A DNA stretch of 64,000 bases. Origin: Littorina saxatilis. Its lineage: Eukaryota > Mollusca > Gastropoda > Littorinimorpha > Littorinidae. The stretch spans positions 60,615,127 to 60,679,126 of the forward strand of contig NC_090249.1 of the NCBI RefSeq assembly GCF_037325665.1, written 5' to 3'. Under the pieces are notes generated by a model that saw only the letters and a list, made by a program, of their open reading frames with translations, made no database searches and had not been told where the DNA came from. This document shows, in pieces, positions 1-9,983 of this stretch (its first letter is position 1; each line of letters starts with the position of its first letter). A program made the translations under genes and the position numbers.

Positions 1-653
1 ACTGTACTAGACGAATGCAGTTGTCGGAGCGCACTGTAATAGACGAATGCAGTTGTCGGAGCGCACTGTAATAGACGAATGCAGGTGTCGGAGCGCACTG
101 TAATAGACGAATGCAGTTGTCGGAGCGCACTGTAATAAACGAATGCAGTTGTCGGAGCGCACTGTAATAGACGAATGCAGGTGTCGGAGCGCACTGTAAT
201 AGACGAATGCAGGTGTCGGAGCGCACTGTAATAGACGAATGCAGTTGTCGGAGCGCACTGTAATAAACGAATGCAGTTGTCGGAGCGCACTGTAATAGAC
301 GAATGCAGGTGTCGGAGCGCACTGTAATAGACGAATGCAGGTGTCGGAGCGCACTGTAATAGACGAATGCAGGTGTCGGAGCGCACTGTAATAGACGAAT
401 GCAGGTGTCGGAGCGCACTGTAATAGACGAATGCAGGTGTCGGAGCGCACTGTAATAGACGAATGCAGGTGTCGGAGCGCACTGTAATAGACGAATGCAG
501 GTGTCGGAGCGCACTGTAATAGACGAATGCAGTTGTCGGAGCGCACTGTAATAGACGAATGCAGGTGTCGGAGCGCACTGTAATAGACGAATGCAGTTGT
601 CGGAGCGCACTGTAATAGACGAATGCAGTTGTCGGAGCGCACTGTAATAGACG
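1..653. repeat. 32-bp minisatellite, about 20 copies
   Basis: Head-to-tail 32-bp units beginning ACTGTAATAGACGAATGCAG run from the window edge, so the array probably extends further left. Units differ mainly at one G/T position (GGTGTCGG or GTTGTCGG) and one A/G position, so copies are highly homogeneous. A 245-codon minus-strand open frame runs through it, but 32 is not a multiple of 3, so it only reflects a stop-free repeat and I do not call it a gene. Confidence 0.95.
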
Positions 654-1197
654 AATTCCGAATAACTCCGTCGGGTTTGTATGGGTTGTGGGAGAGTGAC
701 CTTTTCTTGCAAAACCTCGTACAAACATTGGAGGGGCCAATCACTAGCGAGGGGTGTGTGTGTAAAACGCGTGGACGGGAGCACGTGTTTCTGACACATC
801 CCTCGCTAGTGATTGGCCCCTACAATATTTGTACGAGGTTTTTTTTTTTTATTATATGAAGTCTTATATCGCGCGCGTATCTCCAGACTCGGACTCAAGG
901 CACAGGGATCTATTTATGCCGTGTGAGATGGAATTTGTTTTACACAATACATCACGCATTCACATCGACCAGCAGATCGCAGCCATTTCGGCGCATATCC
1001 TACTTTTCACTTTTCCAAGTCACACGGGTATTTTGGTGGACATTTTTTATCTATGCCTATACAATTTTGCCAGGAAAGACCCTTTTGTCAATCGTGGGAT
1101 CTTTAACGTGCACACCCCAATGTAGTGTACACGAAGGTTTTGCAAGAAAAGCTTTCTCTTTCAACAACCCATACAAACCCGACGGAGTTATATTCGG
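654..1197. mobile_element. Hairpin MITE split by a nested SINE
   Basis: The left arm (654-751, starting CCGAATAACTCCGTCGG) pairs with the right arm, which is in two pieces: 800-840 (ending TTTGTACGAGG) and 1135-1197 (ending ACGGAGTTATATTCGG). Removing 842-1134 gives one hairpin of about 250 bp with arms near 98 bp. No transposase is present, so this is a non-autonomous fold-back DNA element. Superfamily not assigned. No clear target-site duplication of the outer element was seen. Confidence 0.75.
841..1134 (-). mobile_element. 5'-truncated SINE nested in the MITE
   Basis: The body matches the fuller minus-strand SINE at 16536-17030 over its central part, including the block read on plus as GGGATCTTTAACGTGCACAC. 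It ends in a T-rich run on plus (A-rich tail on minus) and lacks the tRNA-like head. A 7-bp duplication, AGGTTTT, lies at 836-842 and 1135-1141, matching the interrupted hairpin arm, so this is a target-primed insertion into the MITE. Family name not assigned. Confidence 0.75.
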
Positions 1198-1345
1198 AAA
1201 TCGTCTACTGAGCAACTCCCCGTGCGAGGAAGCACAGTCTACCGACTGAAATCCGTTTTATCACAGTGAAACCCGACTTTGTCGGATGACTGCATTTCTC
1301 TCGTTCGTCTACTGTTGAGCGACTGTGGTGACTACAATGATGGTA
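1198..1345 (+). repeat. Dispersed repeat, also at 49.2-49.7 kb
   Basis: The segment with CCGACTGAAATC, then CGACTTTGTCGGATGACTGCAT, reappears at 49235-49350 plus 49675-49730, where a SINE has split it. It is diverged and shows no coding potential. It directly follows the right arm of the hairpin MITE. Confidence 0.55.
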
Positions 1346-1574
1346 TTCACTAGAAGGGAGGTACCTTTTAATGAGGAAACACAGGAAATTGCTTTTCTTG
1401 ATTGGACAATCTCCATTTTTCTTTTTTACGTTGGAGAAGTATAACCGATTTTTTTTATACTTAAAAATGGACCAGGAAAAGTATGTACCAAATACACGGA
1501 TGAATAATCGATATCTTAAAAATGAAAAATGGTGTAATTTCCCGTTTATAAAAATGTACAGTTATCCTTGTGTT

Positions 1575-1899
1575 ATTGAGCGAGTCAGACACATCTATAG
1601 AATCTACCTGTTTGTTACTGCCGTAAGGAGTGGATTCAGACACATCTATAGAATCTACCTGTTTGTTGCTGTCGTAAGGAGTGGATTCAGACACATCTAT
1701 AGAATCTACCTGTTTGTTACTGCCGTAAGGAGTGGATTCAGACACATCTATAGAATCTACCTGTGTGTTAGTGCCGTAAGGAGTGGATTCAGATACATCT
1801 ATAGAATCTACCTGTTTGTTACTGCCGTAAGGAGTGGATTCAGACACATCTATAGAATCTACCTGTTTGTTGCAGCCGTAAGGAGTGGATTCAGACAAA
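1575..1899. repeat. 51-bp minisatellite, about 6 copies
   Basis: Units of 51 bp (containing GTGGATTCAGACACATC) match those of the 37-copy array at 12568-14475. Read on minus they give the 17-residue unit DVSESTPYGSNKQVDSI. The right edge is cut exactly where LINE reverse-transcriptase sequence begins. The preceding 230 bp hold nothing I recognise. Confidence 0.95.
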
Positions 1900-3413
1900 T
1901 GACCTGAGACCTGTGGCACTTACTTCTGTTTGTATGAAAGTCTTTGAGAGAGTTGTTTTGTTCAAATTGAGTGATTGTGTGAAAGATTTTATTGATCCAT
2001 GTCAGTTTGCATACAGGAAAAACAGGAGTGTTGATGATGCTGTGTTGAATGTTTTAAACAAGATCTACTCTCATTTAGAAAAGCCTGGCTCTTATATTCG
2101 CTTGATGTTCTTTGATTTTTCCAGCGCTTTTAATACTATACAGCCTCATTTAATGGCGGAGAAGCTTTTTAGCATGAATGTCCCAGCAGCCACCATCCTC
2201 TGGGTTATGGACTACCTGACAAACAGGCCACAGTATGTTAGGGTGGGGGGGCAATCAGTTTCAGACACAATCTGCACAAACACAGGGGCACCACAAGGCA
2301 CAGTACTCTCACCTTTTCTTTTTTCTCTCTACACAGCAGATTTCAGAAGTTCTAGTGACTCCTGCCCCATAACCAAGTTTGCTGACGACACTGGACTGAC
2401 CGGACTGCTGACTGTTGACGACGACTCTGACTACAGGCAGGAGGTAGATAGGTTTGTGGGGTGGTGTGAAAACAACTATTTAGAGCTTAATGTGGGGAAG
2501 ACAAAAAAAATGATAATGGACAACAGGAGGGGGGAACATGTACACAGGGAGATAGTGATCAAGGGGGAGGTCGTAGAGAAGGTAGAGCAGTATAAGTATT
2601 TGGGGGTGATTATAGACAATAAGTTGACATGGAAACCAAACTCTGATGCCCTTGTGAAGAAACTCCACTCTCGCCTGTACTTTTTGAGAAAACTCAGGTC
2701 TTTTAACATCAGACAAGAAATCCTTCAGATGTTTTACACTTCAACGTGCAATAGTGTGTTGTACTTTGGCTCCGTGTGTTGGGGTGGCAACATCAACAAG
2801 CAAGACAGGGATAGATTAGATAAATTCATCAGGAAAGCAAGTGGGGTGGTTGGGAGGAAGCAGGACAATTTCACATCAACACATGAACGACGACTGACTG
2901 ACAAGGTACAGAAGATTTTGGCTGACGACTCGCACCCACTCAGACCGGAATTTGACAGTAGACGGACAGACAGGAGCAACAGATTCAGACAACCAACCGC
3001 AAGATCCACACGCTACAGAAATTCGTTCATTCCATCTGCAATTCACATCTTCAATTCTCAGGTGGGGCGGTAGATGCTGGTGTTGTCGCTCTGATGCACG
3101 GGGTCAGTGTTCTGTATTGTTTCAGTATTGTTGATTTTGTTTTGCATTCTACTCTCTTAATCTTAGACAATATGTGATAACCGGCAAGGTGCTGACTTTC
3201 TTTTGTGCATTGTTGATGGTGAATGCATGTTAATTTATTTTTAATATACTTTCTTATGTGATAACCAATGTGCTATATTTTCTCAGGACAAAGAACAAAT
3301 GTTTATTTTGAATGTTTTATGTATGTTATTATTACGGACACAAACGCTCAGCAATGTAATTTCTCTTTTAGAGATTAATAAAGTTATTGTATTGTATTGT
3401 ATTGTATTGTCCC
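1900..3413 (+). mobile_element. 5'-truncated LINE with intact RT motifs and 3' tail
   Basis: The element begins inside the reverse transcriptase domain, directly at the edge of a 51-bp repeat unit. It runs through the ORF, about 300 bp of 3' UTR and an AATAAA at 3377-3382, and ends in a TATTG repeat tail (about 3386-3410). A short simple-repeat tail after AATAAAG is typical of several non-LTR clades. Endonuclease and the upstream ORF are missing. Probably Jockey/CR1/Rex-like, but the clade is not settled. Confidence 0.85.
1913..3073 (+). CDS. LINE reverse transcriptase, 386-codon open fragment
   Basis: This is the RT fragment of the LINE above. Motif A (FFDFSSAF, Asp68), motif B (GAPQGTVLS from residue 125), motif C (FADD, Asp158/Asp159), a motif-D-like GKTKKMIMD and the YKYLGVIID block appear in order, followed by thumb/C-terminal sequence ending NSFIPSAIHIFN. 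No stop or frameshift interrupts it, so the insertion may be fairly young. A full ORF2 of such LINEs is usually 900 residues or more, with an N-terminal endonuclease; that part is absent, so it cannot be autonomous. The first ATG falls inside the RT domain, so it is a chance start. The coding frame is open further upstream to the array junction. Confidence 0.88.
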   Translation: MALTSVCMKVFERVVLFKLSDCVKDFIDPCQFAYRKNRSVDDAVLNVLNKIYSHLEKPGSYIRLMFFDFSSAFNTIQPHLMAEKLFSMNVPAATILWVMDYLTNRPQYVRVGGQSVSDTICTNTGAPQGTVLSPFLFSLYTADFRSSSDSCPITKFADDTGLTGLLTVDDDSDYRQEVDRFVGWCENNYLELNVGKTKKMIMDNRRGEHVHREIVIKGEVVEKVEQYKYLGVIIDNKLTWKPNSDALVKKLHSRLYFLRKLRSFNIRQEILQMFYTSTCNSVLYFGSVCWGGNINKQDRDRLDKFIRKASGVVGRKQDNFTSTHERRLTDKVQKILADDSHPLRPEFDSRRTDRSNRFRQPTARSTRYRNSFIPSAIHIFNSQVGR

Positions 3414-3560
3414 AAGAGGACACACTTATTACTCAACAGTAAATTTCAGTAAGCCTTTAGTCGGACTCTGTCATTTGTATGTTTGTGAATGTCACAGAAA
3501 AAAACCACAACACCCAAGATCACGGAAGCGTGATTAACCATTCAGTCAAGTTACGTCCGC

Positions 3561-3728
3561 TGGCGAAATTACTACATTTAGTCAAGCTGTGGAACTCACA
3601 GAATGAAACTGAACGCACTGCATTTTTTTCACAATGACCGTAGTCCGCCGCTTGTGCAAAACGGAGTGAAACTGACGAGCCTGTTCAGCGCGGTAGTGGT
3701 TTCGCTGTGCTGCATAGCACGCTTTTGG
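3561..3728 (-). mobile_element. Family A fragment (near the 3' end)
   Basis: It matches the end-proximal part of Family A (ACATTTAGTCAAGCTGTGG, then CACAGAATGAAACTGAACGC, then the GCGCGGTAG block). The terminal hairpin and CTTGTT end are not recognisable, and the copy stops in the middle of the core. It is an old or truncated copy. Confidence 0.7.
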
Positions 3729-3928
3729 TTTAAACAATGTTTTATTAAATCAAACATGATACAAAAATACAACGATAAACAATAGGGACACGAACTCAAG
3801 CAAACGCTTATATTACGCGCCCTACGTAGTAGGAAAATAACGCAAATATGATGTCGGACAAGCATTACTTATCAATTGTTGAACTATCTACAAGAAGAGC
3901 ATAGTTAAAGTAAATCAGAAAGAATAAG

Positions 3929-4767
3929 AACAAGTCGCGTAAGGCGAAAATACAATATTTAGTCAAGTAGCTGTCGAACTCACAGAATGAAACTGAACGC
4001 AATGCCATTTTACTCGTAGCATCGTCAGGCCACCGCTCATGGCAAAGGCAGTGAAATTGACAAGAAGAGCGGGGTAGTAGTTGCGCTAAGAAGGATAGCA
4101 CGCTTTTCTGTACCTCTCTTTGTTTTAACTTTCTGAGCGTGTTTTTAATCCAAACATATCATATCTATATGTTTTTGGAATCAGGAACCGACAAGGAATA
4201 AGATGAAAGTGTTTTTAAATTGATTTGGACAATTTAATTTTGATAATAATTTTTATATATTTAATTTTCAGAGCTTGTTTTTAATCCGAATATAACATAT
4301 TTATATGTTTTTGGAATCAGCAAATGATGGAGAATAAGATAAACGTAAATTTGGATCGTTTTATAAATTTTTATTTTTTTTTACAATTTTCCGATTTTTA
4401 ATGACCAAAGTCATTAATTAATTTTTAAGCCACCACGCTGAAATGCAATACCGAAGTTTGGGCTTCGTCGAAGATTACTTGACCAAAATTTCAACCAATT
4501 TGGTTGAAAAATGAGGGCGTGACAGTGCCGCCTCAACTTTCACGAAAAGCCGGATATGACGTCATCAAAGACATTTATCAAAAAAATGAAAAAATCGTTC
4601 GGGGATTTCATACCCAGGAACTCTCATGTCAAATTTCATAAAGATCGGTCCAGTAGTTTAGTCTGAATCGCTCTACACACACACACGCACACACGCACAT
4701 ACACCACGACCCTCGTTTCGATTCCCCCTCGATGTTAAAATATTTATTCAAAACTTGACTAAATATA
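3929..4767 (-). mobile_element. Family A element, full length
   Basis: On the element's own strand it starts TATATTTAGTCAAG, carries a GT tract and the motif GACCGATCTTTATGAAATTT, and ends GCGACTTGTT (plus 3929-3938 read in reverse). A perfect CRE palindrome TGACGTCA is at 4557-4564. There is no coding capacity. About 12 more copies or fragments lie in this window. I interpret it as a non-autonomous rolling-circle (Helentron/Helitron2-like) element; a MITE of another class is possible. Confidence 0.8.
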
Positions 4768-6466
4768 AAAAGCTAGCAGGAGGAAGAGGGGGGATGGTGG
4801 AGGAGGTAGGAGAAAACGGTAGGTACATATAAAAGATGAAGTTGGCAGCGCATACAAATAAGAATATACATAGTACATTACAAACCATAGTCCTGTGGCA
4901 AGTAAGCAGTAGCTCGCTAAATATACATTTGAAAAATGCATATAAAATAAGGTTTGTTGGCATGAATATGGGTACTGAGTCAAATCAACAGAAACGACCA
5001 GATTCATGGATAAACGATTGGACACTTTCAAAAACAAGCTTGTTGGTGCAAAGAGAAAGGTTTTCGCTACCATTTAACAATATTTCAACATGTCTGTAAT
5101 TAACAGGAAGTGCGTTTATTGTAGACAGGCGAGCATCTACGTACAAAGGACAATGTGTCAAATAATGGTCAGCTGTTTCGTTCGGGTAGCCGCAAGCGCA
5201 CTGTGGGTTTCCCTGTAGGTGGCGTTTACACAGGTCAGAATTCAAATTACTCATGTTTAGGCGCATTCTGCAGTGGTGAATCTCTTCCAGTCTTTTACCA
5301 CAGTAATAATAGGCAGGTACGTTATAACCAGGAGTAGATAAATAGCGTTTGAAATCGCTGATTGAGTTAGTTGTTTTGATGTTGTCTGGCAAGGTGTTCC
5401 ACAGGACAGTAGTAGATGGTATAAAAGATCGACGGTATAATTCAGTTTTGCACATGGGGACTCTTCTTTCTAATGGTCTTCTATGATGGTAGGGGTTAAC
5501 ATCAGAAGTTAAAGGTGGCAAGAGATCTGATAAGTAATGAGGGCATTTGCCATATACCATCTTGTAATATAAAATCAGTTTGTGTCTGCTCCGTCTTTCT
5601 TTTAGGTTACAAAATCCGCTTTCTTTATACAGTTTTTCGTGGCTGGTGCCGCGCACACCACCGATTATAGTCCGAATGGCTTCCAAATGTAGTTTTTCGA
5701 GTGCAGTTGACCAGTACTCTGTGCAGTTGTCCCATATGATGTCTGCGTAGTCAAAATGTGGAAGAACAAAAGATGTATAGATAGTTTCCAGACTTTTACG
5801 ATTTAATCTATATTTATAATATCTTAAACAATTAATTAATAAGGTGACCTTTTTTATGATGCTTCTCACTTGGAAGTCCCACTTACAATCATTCTGCAAG
5901 ATTACGCCAAGGTGTTTATGTTGGTTCACGTTTTCCAAAACAATATTATTAAAAATGATTGGTTCGGTTGGTATATTATCACGTTTTATGTCTAACAGTT
6001 CCGTTTTTGCTTCGTTAAATTTAACTTTCCACTGTTTTGCCCAGGTATTAATTTTATATAGGTCTGCGTTCAAAATCTGTGCTCGTCTAGTTGGATCTTC
6101 TAAGGACATAGACATGCTCGTGTCATCAGCAAACAACTTTATAACAGATTCAGTATCATTCACAATGTCGTTAATATATATCAGGAATAGCAAGGCGCCT
6201 AGAACAGAACCTTGTGGAACACCTGCCGGGATACATTTTAATGCAGACTTAGCACCCTTAATAACAACCGCCTGGTGGCGATTTGTTAAATAATCGTGAA
6301 ACCATTTCAACAATTGTCCTCTAATTCCTACTTGTTCCAGTTTATATGATAACCCTTTGTGCCAGACTTTTTCAAATGCCTTTGACACATCACAAAGAAC
6401 AGCTTGAGTGGTAATTCCCATATCGTAATTTAAACAGAACTCGTTAAACAGAGCACGCTTTTCTTT
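4768..6466 (-). mobile_element. 5'-truncated LINE with C-terminal zinc cluster
   Basis: A minus-strand LINE fragment lies between two Family A sequences. The 3' UTR is about 215 bp (4768-4984) without an obvious A-rich tail. The 5' end is cut just upstream of RT motif A and joins Family A sequence at 6467. The neighbouring Family A copy (6467-6890) lacks the half that should lie here, so the insertion came with a deletion or landed in a partial copy. Jockey/CR1-like RT, clade not settled. Confidence 0.8.
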
Positions 6467-6469
6467 CAT
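4985..6469 (-). CDS. LINE reverse transcriptase, 494-codon open fragment
   Basis: RT motifs follow in order: motif A VLCDVSKAF (Asp27), motif B GVPQGSVLG (residues 83-91), motif C FADD (113-116), motif D-like NEAKTELLD, then HKHLGVIL. The thumb and connection follow, and a C-terminal cysteine/histidine cluster CxC-x8-H-x4-C spans residues 424-440, a layout found at the C-terminus of many non-LTR ORF2 proteins. The frame is uninterrupted. The ATG at 6467-6469 belongs to the flanking Family A sequence, so the start is accidental. The endonuclease is missing. Confidence 0.87.
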   Translation of the reverse strand: MKEKRALFNEFCLNYDMGITTQAVLCDVSKAFEKVWHKGLSYKLEQVGIRGQLLKWFHDYLTNRHQAVVIKGAKSALKCIPAGVPQGSVLGALLFLIYINDIVNDTESVIKLFADDTSMSMSLEDPTRRAQILNADLYKINTWAKQWKVKFNEAKTELLDIKRDNIPTEPIIFNNIVLENVNQHKHLGVILQNDCKWDFQVRSIIKKVTLLINCLRYYKYRLNRKSLETIYTSFVLPHFDYADIIWDNCTEYWSTALEKLHLEAIRTIIGGVRGTSHEKLYKESGFCNLKERRSRHKLILYYKMVYGKCPHYLSDLLPPLTSDVNPYHHRRPLERRVPMCKTELYRRSFIPSTTVLWNTLPDNIKTTNSISDFKRYLSTPGYNVPAYYYCGKRLEEIHHCRMRLNMSNLNSDLCKRHLQGNPQCACGYPNETADHYLTHCPLYVDARLSTINALPVNYRHVEILLNGSENLSLCTNKLVFESVQSFIHESGRFC

Positions 6470-6756
6470 TAATTAATTTTTAAGCCACCAAGCTGAAATG
6501 CAATACCAAACCCCGGCTTTCGTCGAAGATTGCTTTGCCAAAATTTCAATCAATTTGATTGAAAAATGAGGGTGTGACAGTGCTGCCTCAACTTTTACAA
6601 AAAGCCAGATATGACGTCATCAAAGGTATTTATCGAAAAAAGGAAACAAACGTCCGGGGATATCATTCCCAGGAACTCTCATGTCAAATTTCATAAAGAT
6701 CGGTCCAGTAGTTTAGTCTGAATCGCTCTACACACACACACACGCACAGACAGACA

Positions 6757-6821
<65 letters not shown>

Positions 6822-6890
6822 ATACACCACGACCCTCATCTCGATTCCCCCTCTATGTTAAAACATTTAGTCAAAACTTGACTAAATGTA
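6467..6890 (-). mobile_element. Family A element, 5' half
   Basis: It contains the core from CATTAATTAATTTTTAAGCC to the terminal CTTGACTAAATGTA, with a long CA/CAGA tract (about 6730-6820). The half carrying the CTTGTT end is missing at the LINE junction. It abuts the next Family A copy head to tail. Confidence 0.8.
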
Positions 6891-6891
6891 A

Positions 6892-7626
6892 AACAAGTCG
6901 CGTAAGGCGAAATTACTACATTTAGTCAAGCTGTGGAACTCACAGAATGAAACTGAACGTGGTCCGCCGCTAGTGCAAAAGGCAGTGAAAGTGACGAGCC
7001 TGTTTGGCGCGGTAGCGATTGCGCTGTGCTTCATAGCACGCTTTACTGTACCTCTCTTCGTTTTAACTTTCTGAGCGTGTTTTTAATCCAAACATATCAT
7101 ATCTATATGTTTTTGGAATGAGGAACCGACAAGGAATAAGATGAAATAGTTTTTAAAACGATTTCGAAAATTTAATTTTAATCATGATTTTTATATTTTT
7201 AATTTTCAGAGCTGGTTTTTAATCCAAATATAACATATGTATATGTTTTTGGAATCAGAACATGATGAAGAATAAAATAAAAGTAATTTTGGATCGTTTT
7301 ATAAAAAAATAATTTTAATTACAATTTTCAGTTTTTTAATGACCAAAGTCATTAATTAATTTGTAAGCCTCCATGCTGAAATGCAATACCGAAGTCCGGC
7401 CTTCGTCGAAGATTGCTTGGCCAAAATTTCAATCAATTTGATTAAAAATTGAGGGTGTGATAGTGCCGCCTCAACTTTTACAAAATGCTGGATATGACGT
7501 CATCAAAGACATTTATCGAAAAAAAGAAAAAAACGTCCGGGGATATCATTCCCAGGAACTCTCATGTCAAATTTCATAAAGATCGGTCCAGTAGTTTGGT
7601 CTGAATCGCTCTACACACACACACAC

Positions 7627-7710
<84 letters not shown>

Positions 7711-7774
7711 CACGACCCTCGTCTCGATTCCCCCCTCTGTGTTACAACATTTAGTCAAAACTTGACTAAATGTA
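6892..7774 (-). mobile_element. Family A element, full length, tandem unit
   Basis: A complete copy with both termini, a CA/CAGA/CA tract at about 7612-7705, and a CRE palindrome TGACGTCA at 7495-7502. It joins 6467-6890 on one side and 7774-8619 on the other with no intervening bases. Confidence 0.85.
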
Positions 7775-8619
7775 ACAAGTCGCGTAAGGCGAAAATACAA
7801 TATTTAGTCAAGTAGCTGCCCTTTTTCAGCAAGACCGTATACTCGTAGCATCGTCAGTCCACCGCTCATGGCAAAGGCAGTGAAATTGACAAGAAGAGCG
7901 GGGTAGTAGTTGCGCTAAGAAGGATAGCACGCTTTTCTGTACCTCTCTTTGTTTTAACTTTCTGAGCGTGTTTTTAATCCAAACATATCATATCTATATG
8001 TTTTTGGAATCAGGAACCGACAAGGAATAAGATGAAAGTGTTTTTAAATTGATTTCGAAAAAAAAAATTTGATAATAATTTTTATATATTTAATTTTCAG
8101 AGCTTGTTTTTAATCCGAATATAACATATTTATATGTTTTTGGAATCAGCAAATGATGGAGAATAAGATAAACGTAAATTTGGATCGTTTTATAAATTTT
8201 TATTTTTTTTTACAATTTTCCGATTTTTAATGACCAAAGTCATAAATTAATTTTTAAGCCACCAAGCTGAAATGCAATACCGAACCCCGGGCTTCGTCGA
8301 AGATTACTTGACCAAAATTTCAACCAATTTGGTTGAAAAATGAGGGCGTGACAGTGCCGCCTCAACTTTCACGAAAAGCCGGATATGACGTCATCAAAGA
8401 CATTTATCAAAAAAATGAAAAAAACGTTCGGGGATTTCATACCCAGGAACTCTCATGTCAAATTTCATAAAGATCGGTCCAGTAGTTTAGTCTGAATCGC
8501 TCTACACACACACACAGACACACACACAGACACACACACAGACACACGCACATACACCATACCCTCGTTTCGATTCCCCCTCGATGTTAAAATATTTAGT
8601 CAAAACTTGACTAAATATA
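7774..8619 (-). mobile_element. Family A element, full length, tandem unit
   Basis: This third head-to-tail unit shares its terminal A with the preceding copy (junction ATGTAACAAGTCGCG at 7771-7785). Its variant is closer to the copies at 3929-4767 and 34788-35656 than to its immediate neighbour: AAATATA ending, and a core with GCAAGACCGTATACTCG. Confidence 0.85.
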
Positions 8620-8664
8620 AAAAGTCGCTATTACGCTATCTGAGTTGTGGCTGGAAGAAAAAAG

Positions 8665-8738
8665 AACAAGTCGCGTAAGGCGAAATTACTACATTTAGTC
8701 AAGCTGTGGAACTCACAGAATGAAACTGAACGCACTGT
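8665..8738 (-). mobile_element. Family A 3'-terminal fragment (74 bp)
   Basis: Only the last 74 bp of Family A (AACAAGTCGCGTAAGGCG on plus through GAACGCACTG) are present, truncated against Family B sequence. Confidence 0.75.
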
Positions 8739-8742
8739 CGAT

Positions 8743-8822
8743 GAGGTTGTGTCCGGGGTGTAGCTGAATACGGTGTCCAAATTTGAAAAAGATCCACCGA
8801 GAACTTTGGCCGTGCATCGCGA

Positions 8823-8869
<47 letters not shown>

Positions 8870-8888
8870 CTAGTCGTATATATATATA
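8743..8888 (-). mobile_element. Family B (Helitron-like) 5' part
   Basis: Read on minus it carries the Family B 5' end: a TATATATA run, CGACT, a TCTG tract (plus (CAGA)n at 8822-8869), CGCGATGCACGGCC, then GATCTTTTTCAAATTTGGACAC. It is cut before the core and is immediately followed, head to tail, by the CTAG end of the next copy. Confidence 0.7.
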
Positions 8889-9284
8889 CTAGAGGAATAC
8901 CCGCTTCGCCGGGTAGCCGGCTTCGCCGGGATGAAATACTTAGAGCCGTACGCCGGCTTTGCCGGGTCCGAACAATGGACCCGCCAAGCTTAGGTCCCTC
9001 CCAGATTCGTGGAATGGGAACAGCACAAAAATGATTCAGTGGCCATAATGCCATTCCCGACCATATCGAGTCCCATCCTTGTCGACGAATGTAACCGTGT
9101 TAATCACCTTTGGAGGCGAACTCCACTCAAACAGGATTGAGCAATTTAGAGCTTACCTCTAAGCCCTTTTGATCTGTTATGGCTTCTCAAAGGAAGGCCA
9201 GTACATACAAATACACAAAAGCCGCCAGACCACATCACAAACAGAACTGAACAATCGACAGGTGTTGCCCACATAGAGAGAGAG

Positions 9285-9315
<31 letters not shown>

Positions 9316-9983
9316 GAGAAGCCGTATATATAGAGAGATAGATGACAGTGTATTTTTCGCGTGGCTATAAATTGATTCGACCTTTGCACTTTTACAGTGA
9401 GGATAATTTACGGGTCCAATTTACGTTCTGGACACTGCGGTGACCTTCTAAAAATAGTAACAGAACGCCGGGAATATCCGAAGATGCCCCACTCATACTA
9501 TAGTGCACCATACGAAGGAAGGGAGGTAAACGCTGAAAACCTGGAGAAGATAAGGAAGAGTTACTTATAATGGTGAAATGAACACAAAAACCAAAATCGG
9601 TTCAGCGCTGCGCGCTGAGAGCACGTGTTGAAATATCTCATCGATGATATTGTGTCCGGGGTGTAGCTGAATACGGTGTCAAATTTGAAAAAGATCCACC
9701 GAGAACTTTGGCGTTGTGATGTGGTGTAGCGGCTTTGGTGTGTCGGTATGGGGGCCCGGGTAGCTGAGGTGGAACCAAAATCGGTTCAGCGCTGCGCGCT
9801 GAGAGCACGTGTTGAAATATCGACCAGGTTGTGTCCTGTCCCGGGTCTACCTGAATATGCCCACCAAATTTGAAGCAGATCCATCGAGAACTTTGGCCGT
9901 GCATCGCGCACAACCACACACCCACACACACACACACAGACAGACAGACAGACACACAGACACAAGTCGTATATATATATAGA
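8889..9983 (-). mobile_element. Helitron-like Family B element, non-autonomous
   Basis: On the minus strand the element begins with TC (plus 9982-9983) after an A, and ends with CTAG (plus 8889-8892) before a T, as expected for Helitron insertion between A and T. A GC-rich hairpin block (repeats of CCGGCTTCGCCGGG on plus) sits just inside the CTAG end. There is no Rep/helicase. The copy is longer than the one at 40915-41449 because it holds a second, internal stretch of Family B sequence (about 9600-9715 repeated at 9780-9905) and some unique DNA at 9030-9600. Confidence 0.7.

Noticed and set aside
1-653. CRISPR-like array (32-bp units)
   Set aside because: There are no unique spacers; units are contiguous, and the genome is animal.
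7-744. 245-codon minus-strand frame
   Set aside because: It is the 32-bp minisatellite read through; the peptide repeats only because the unit lacks stops.
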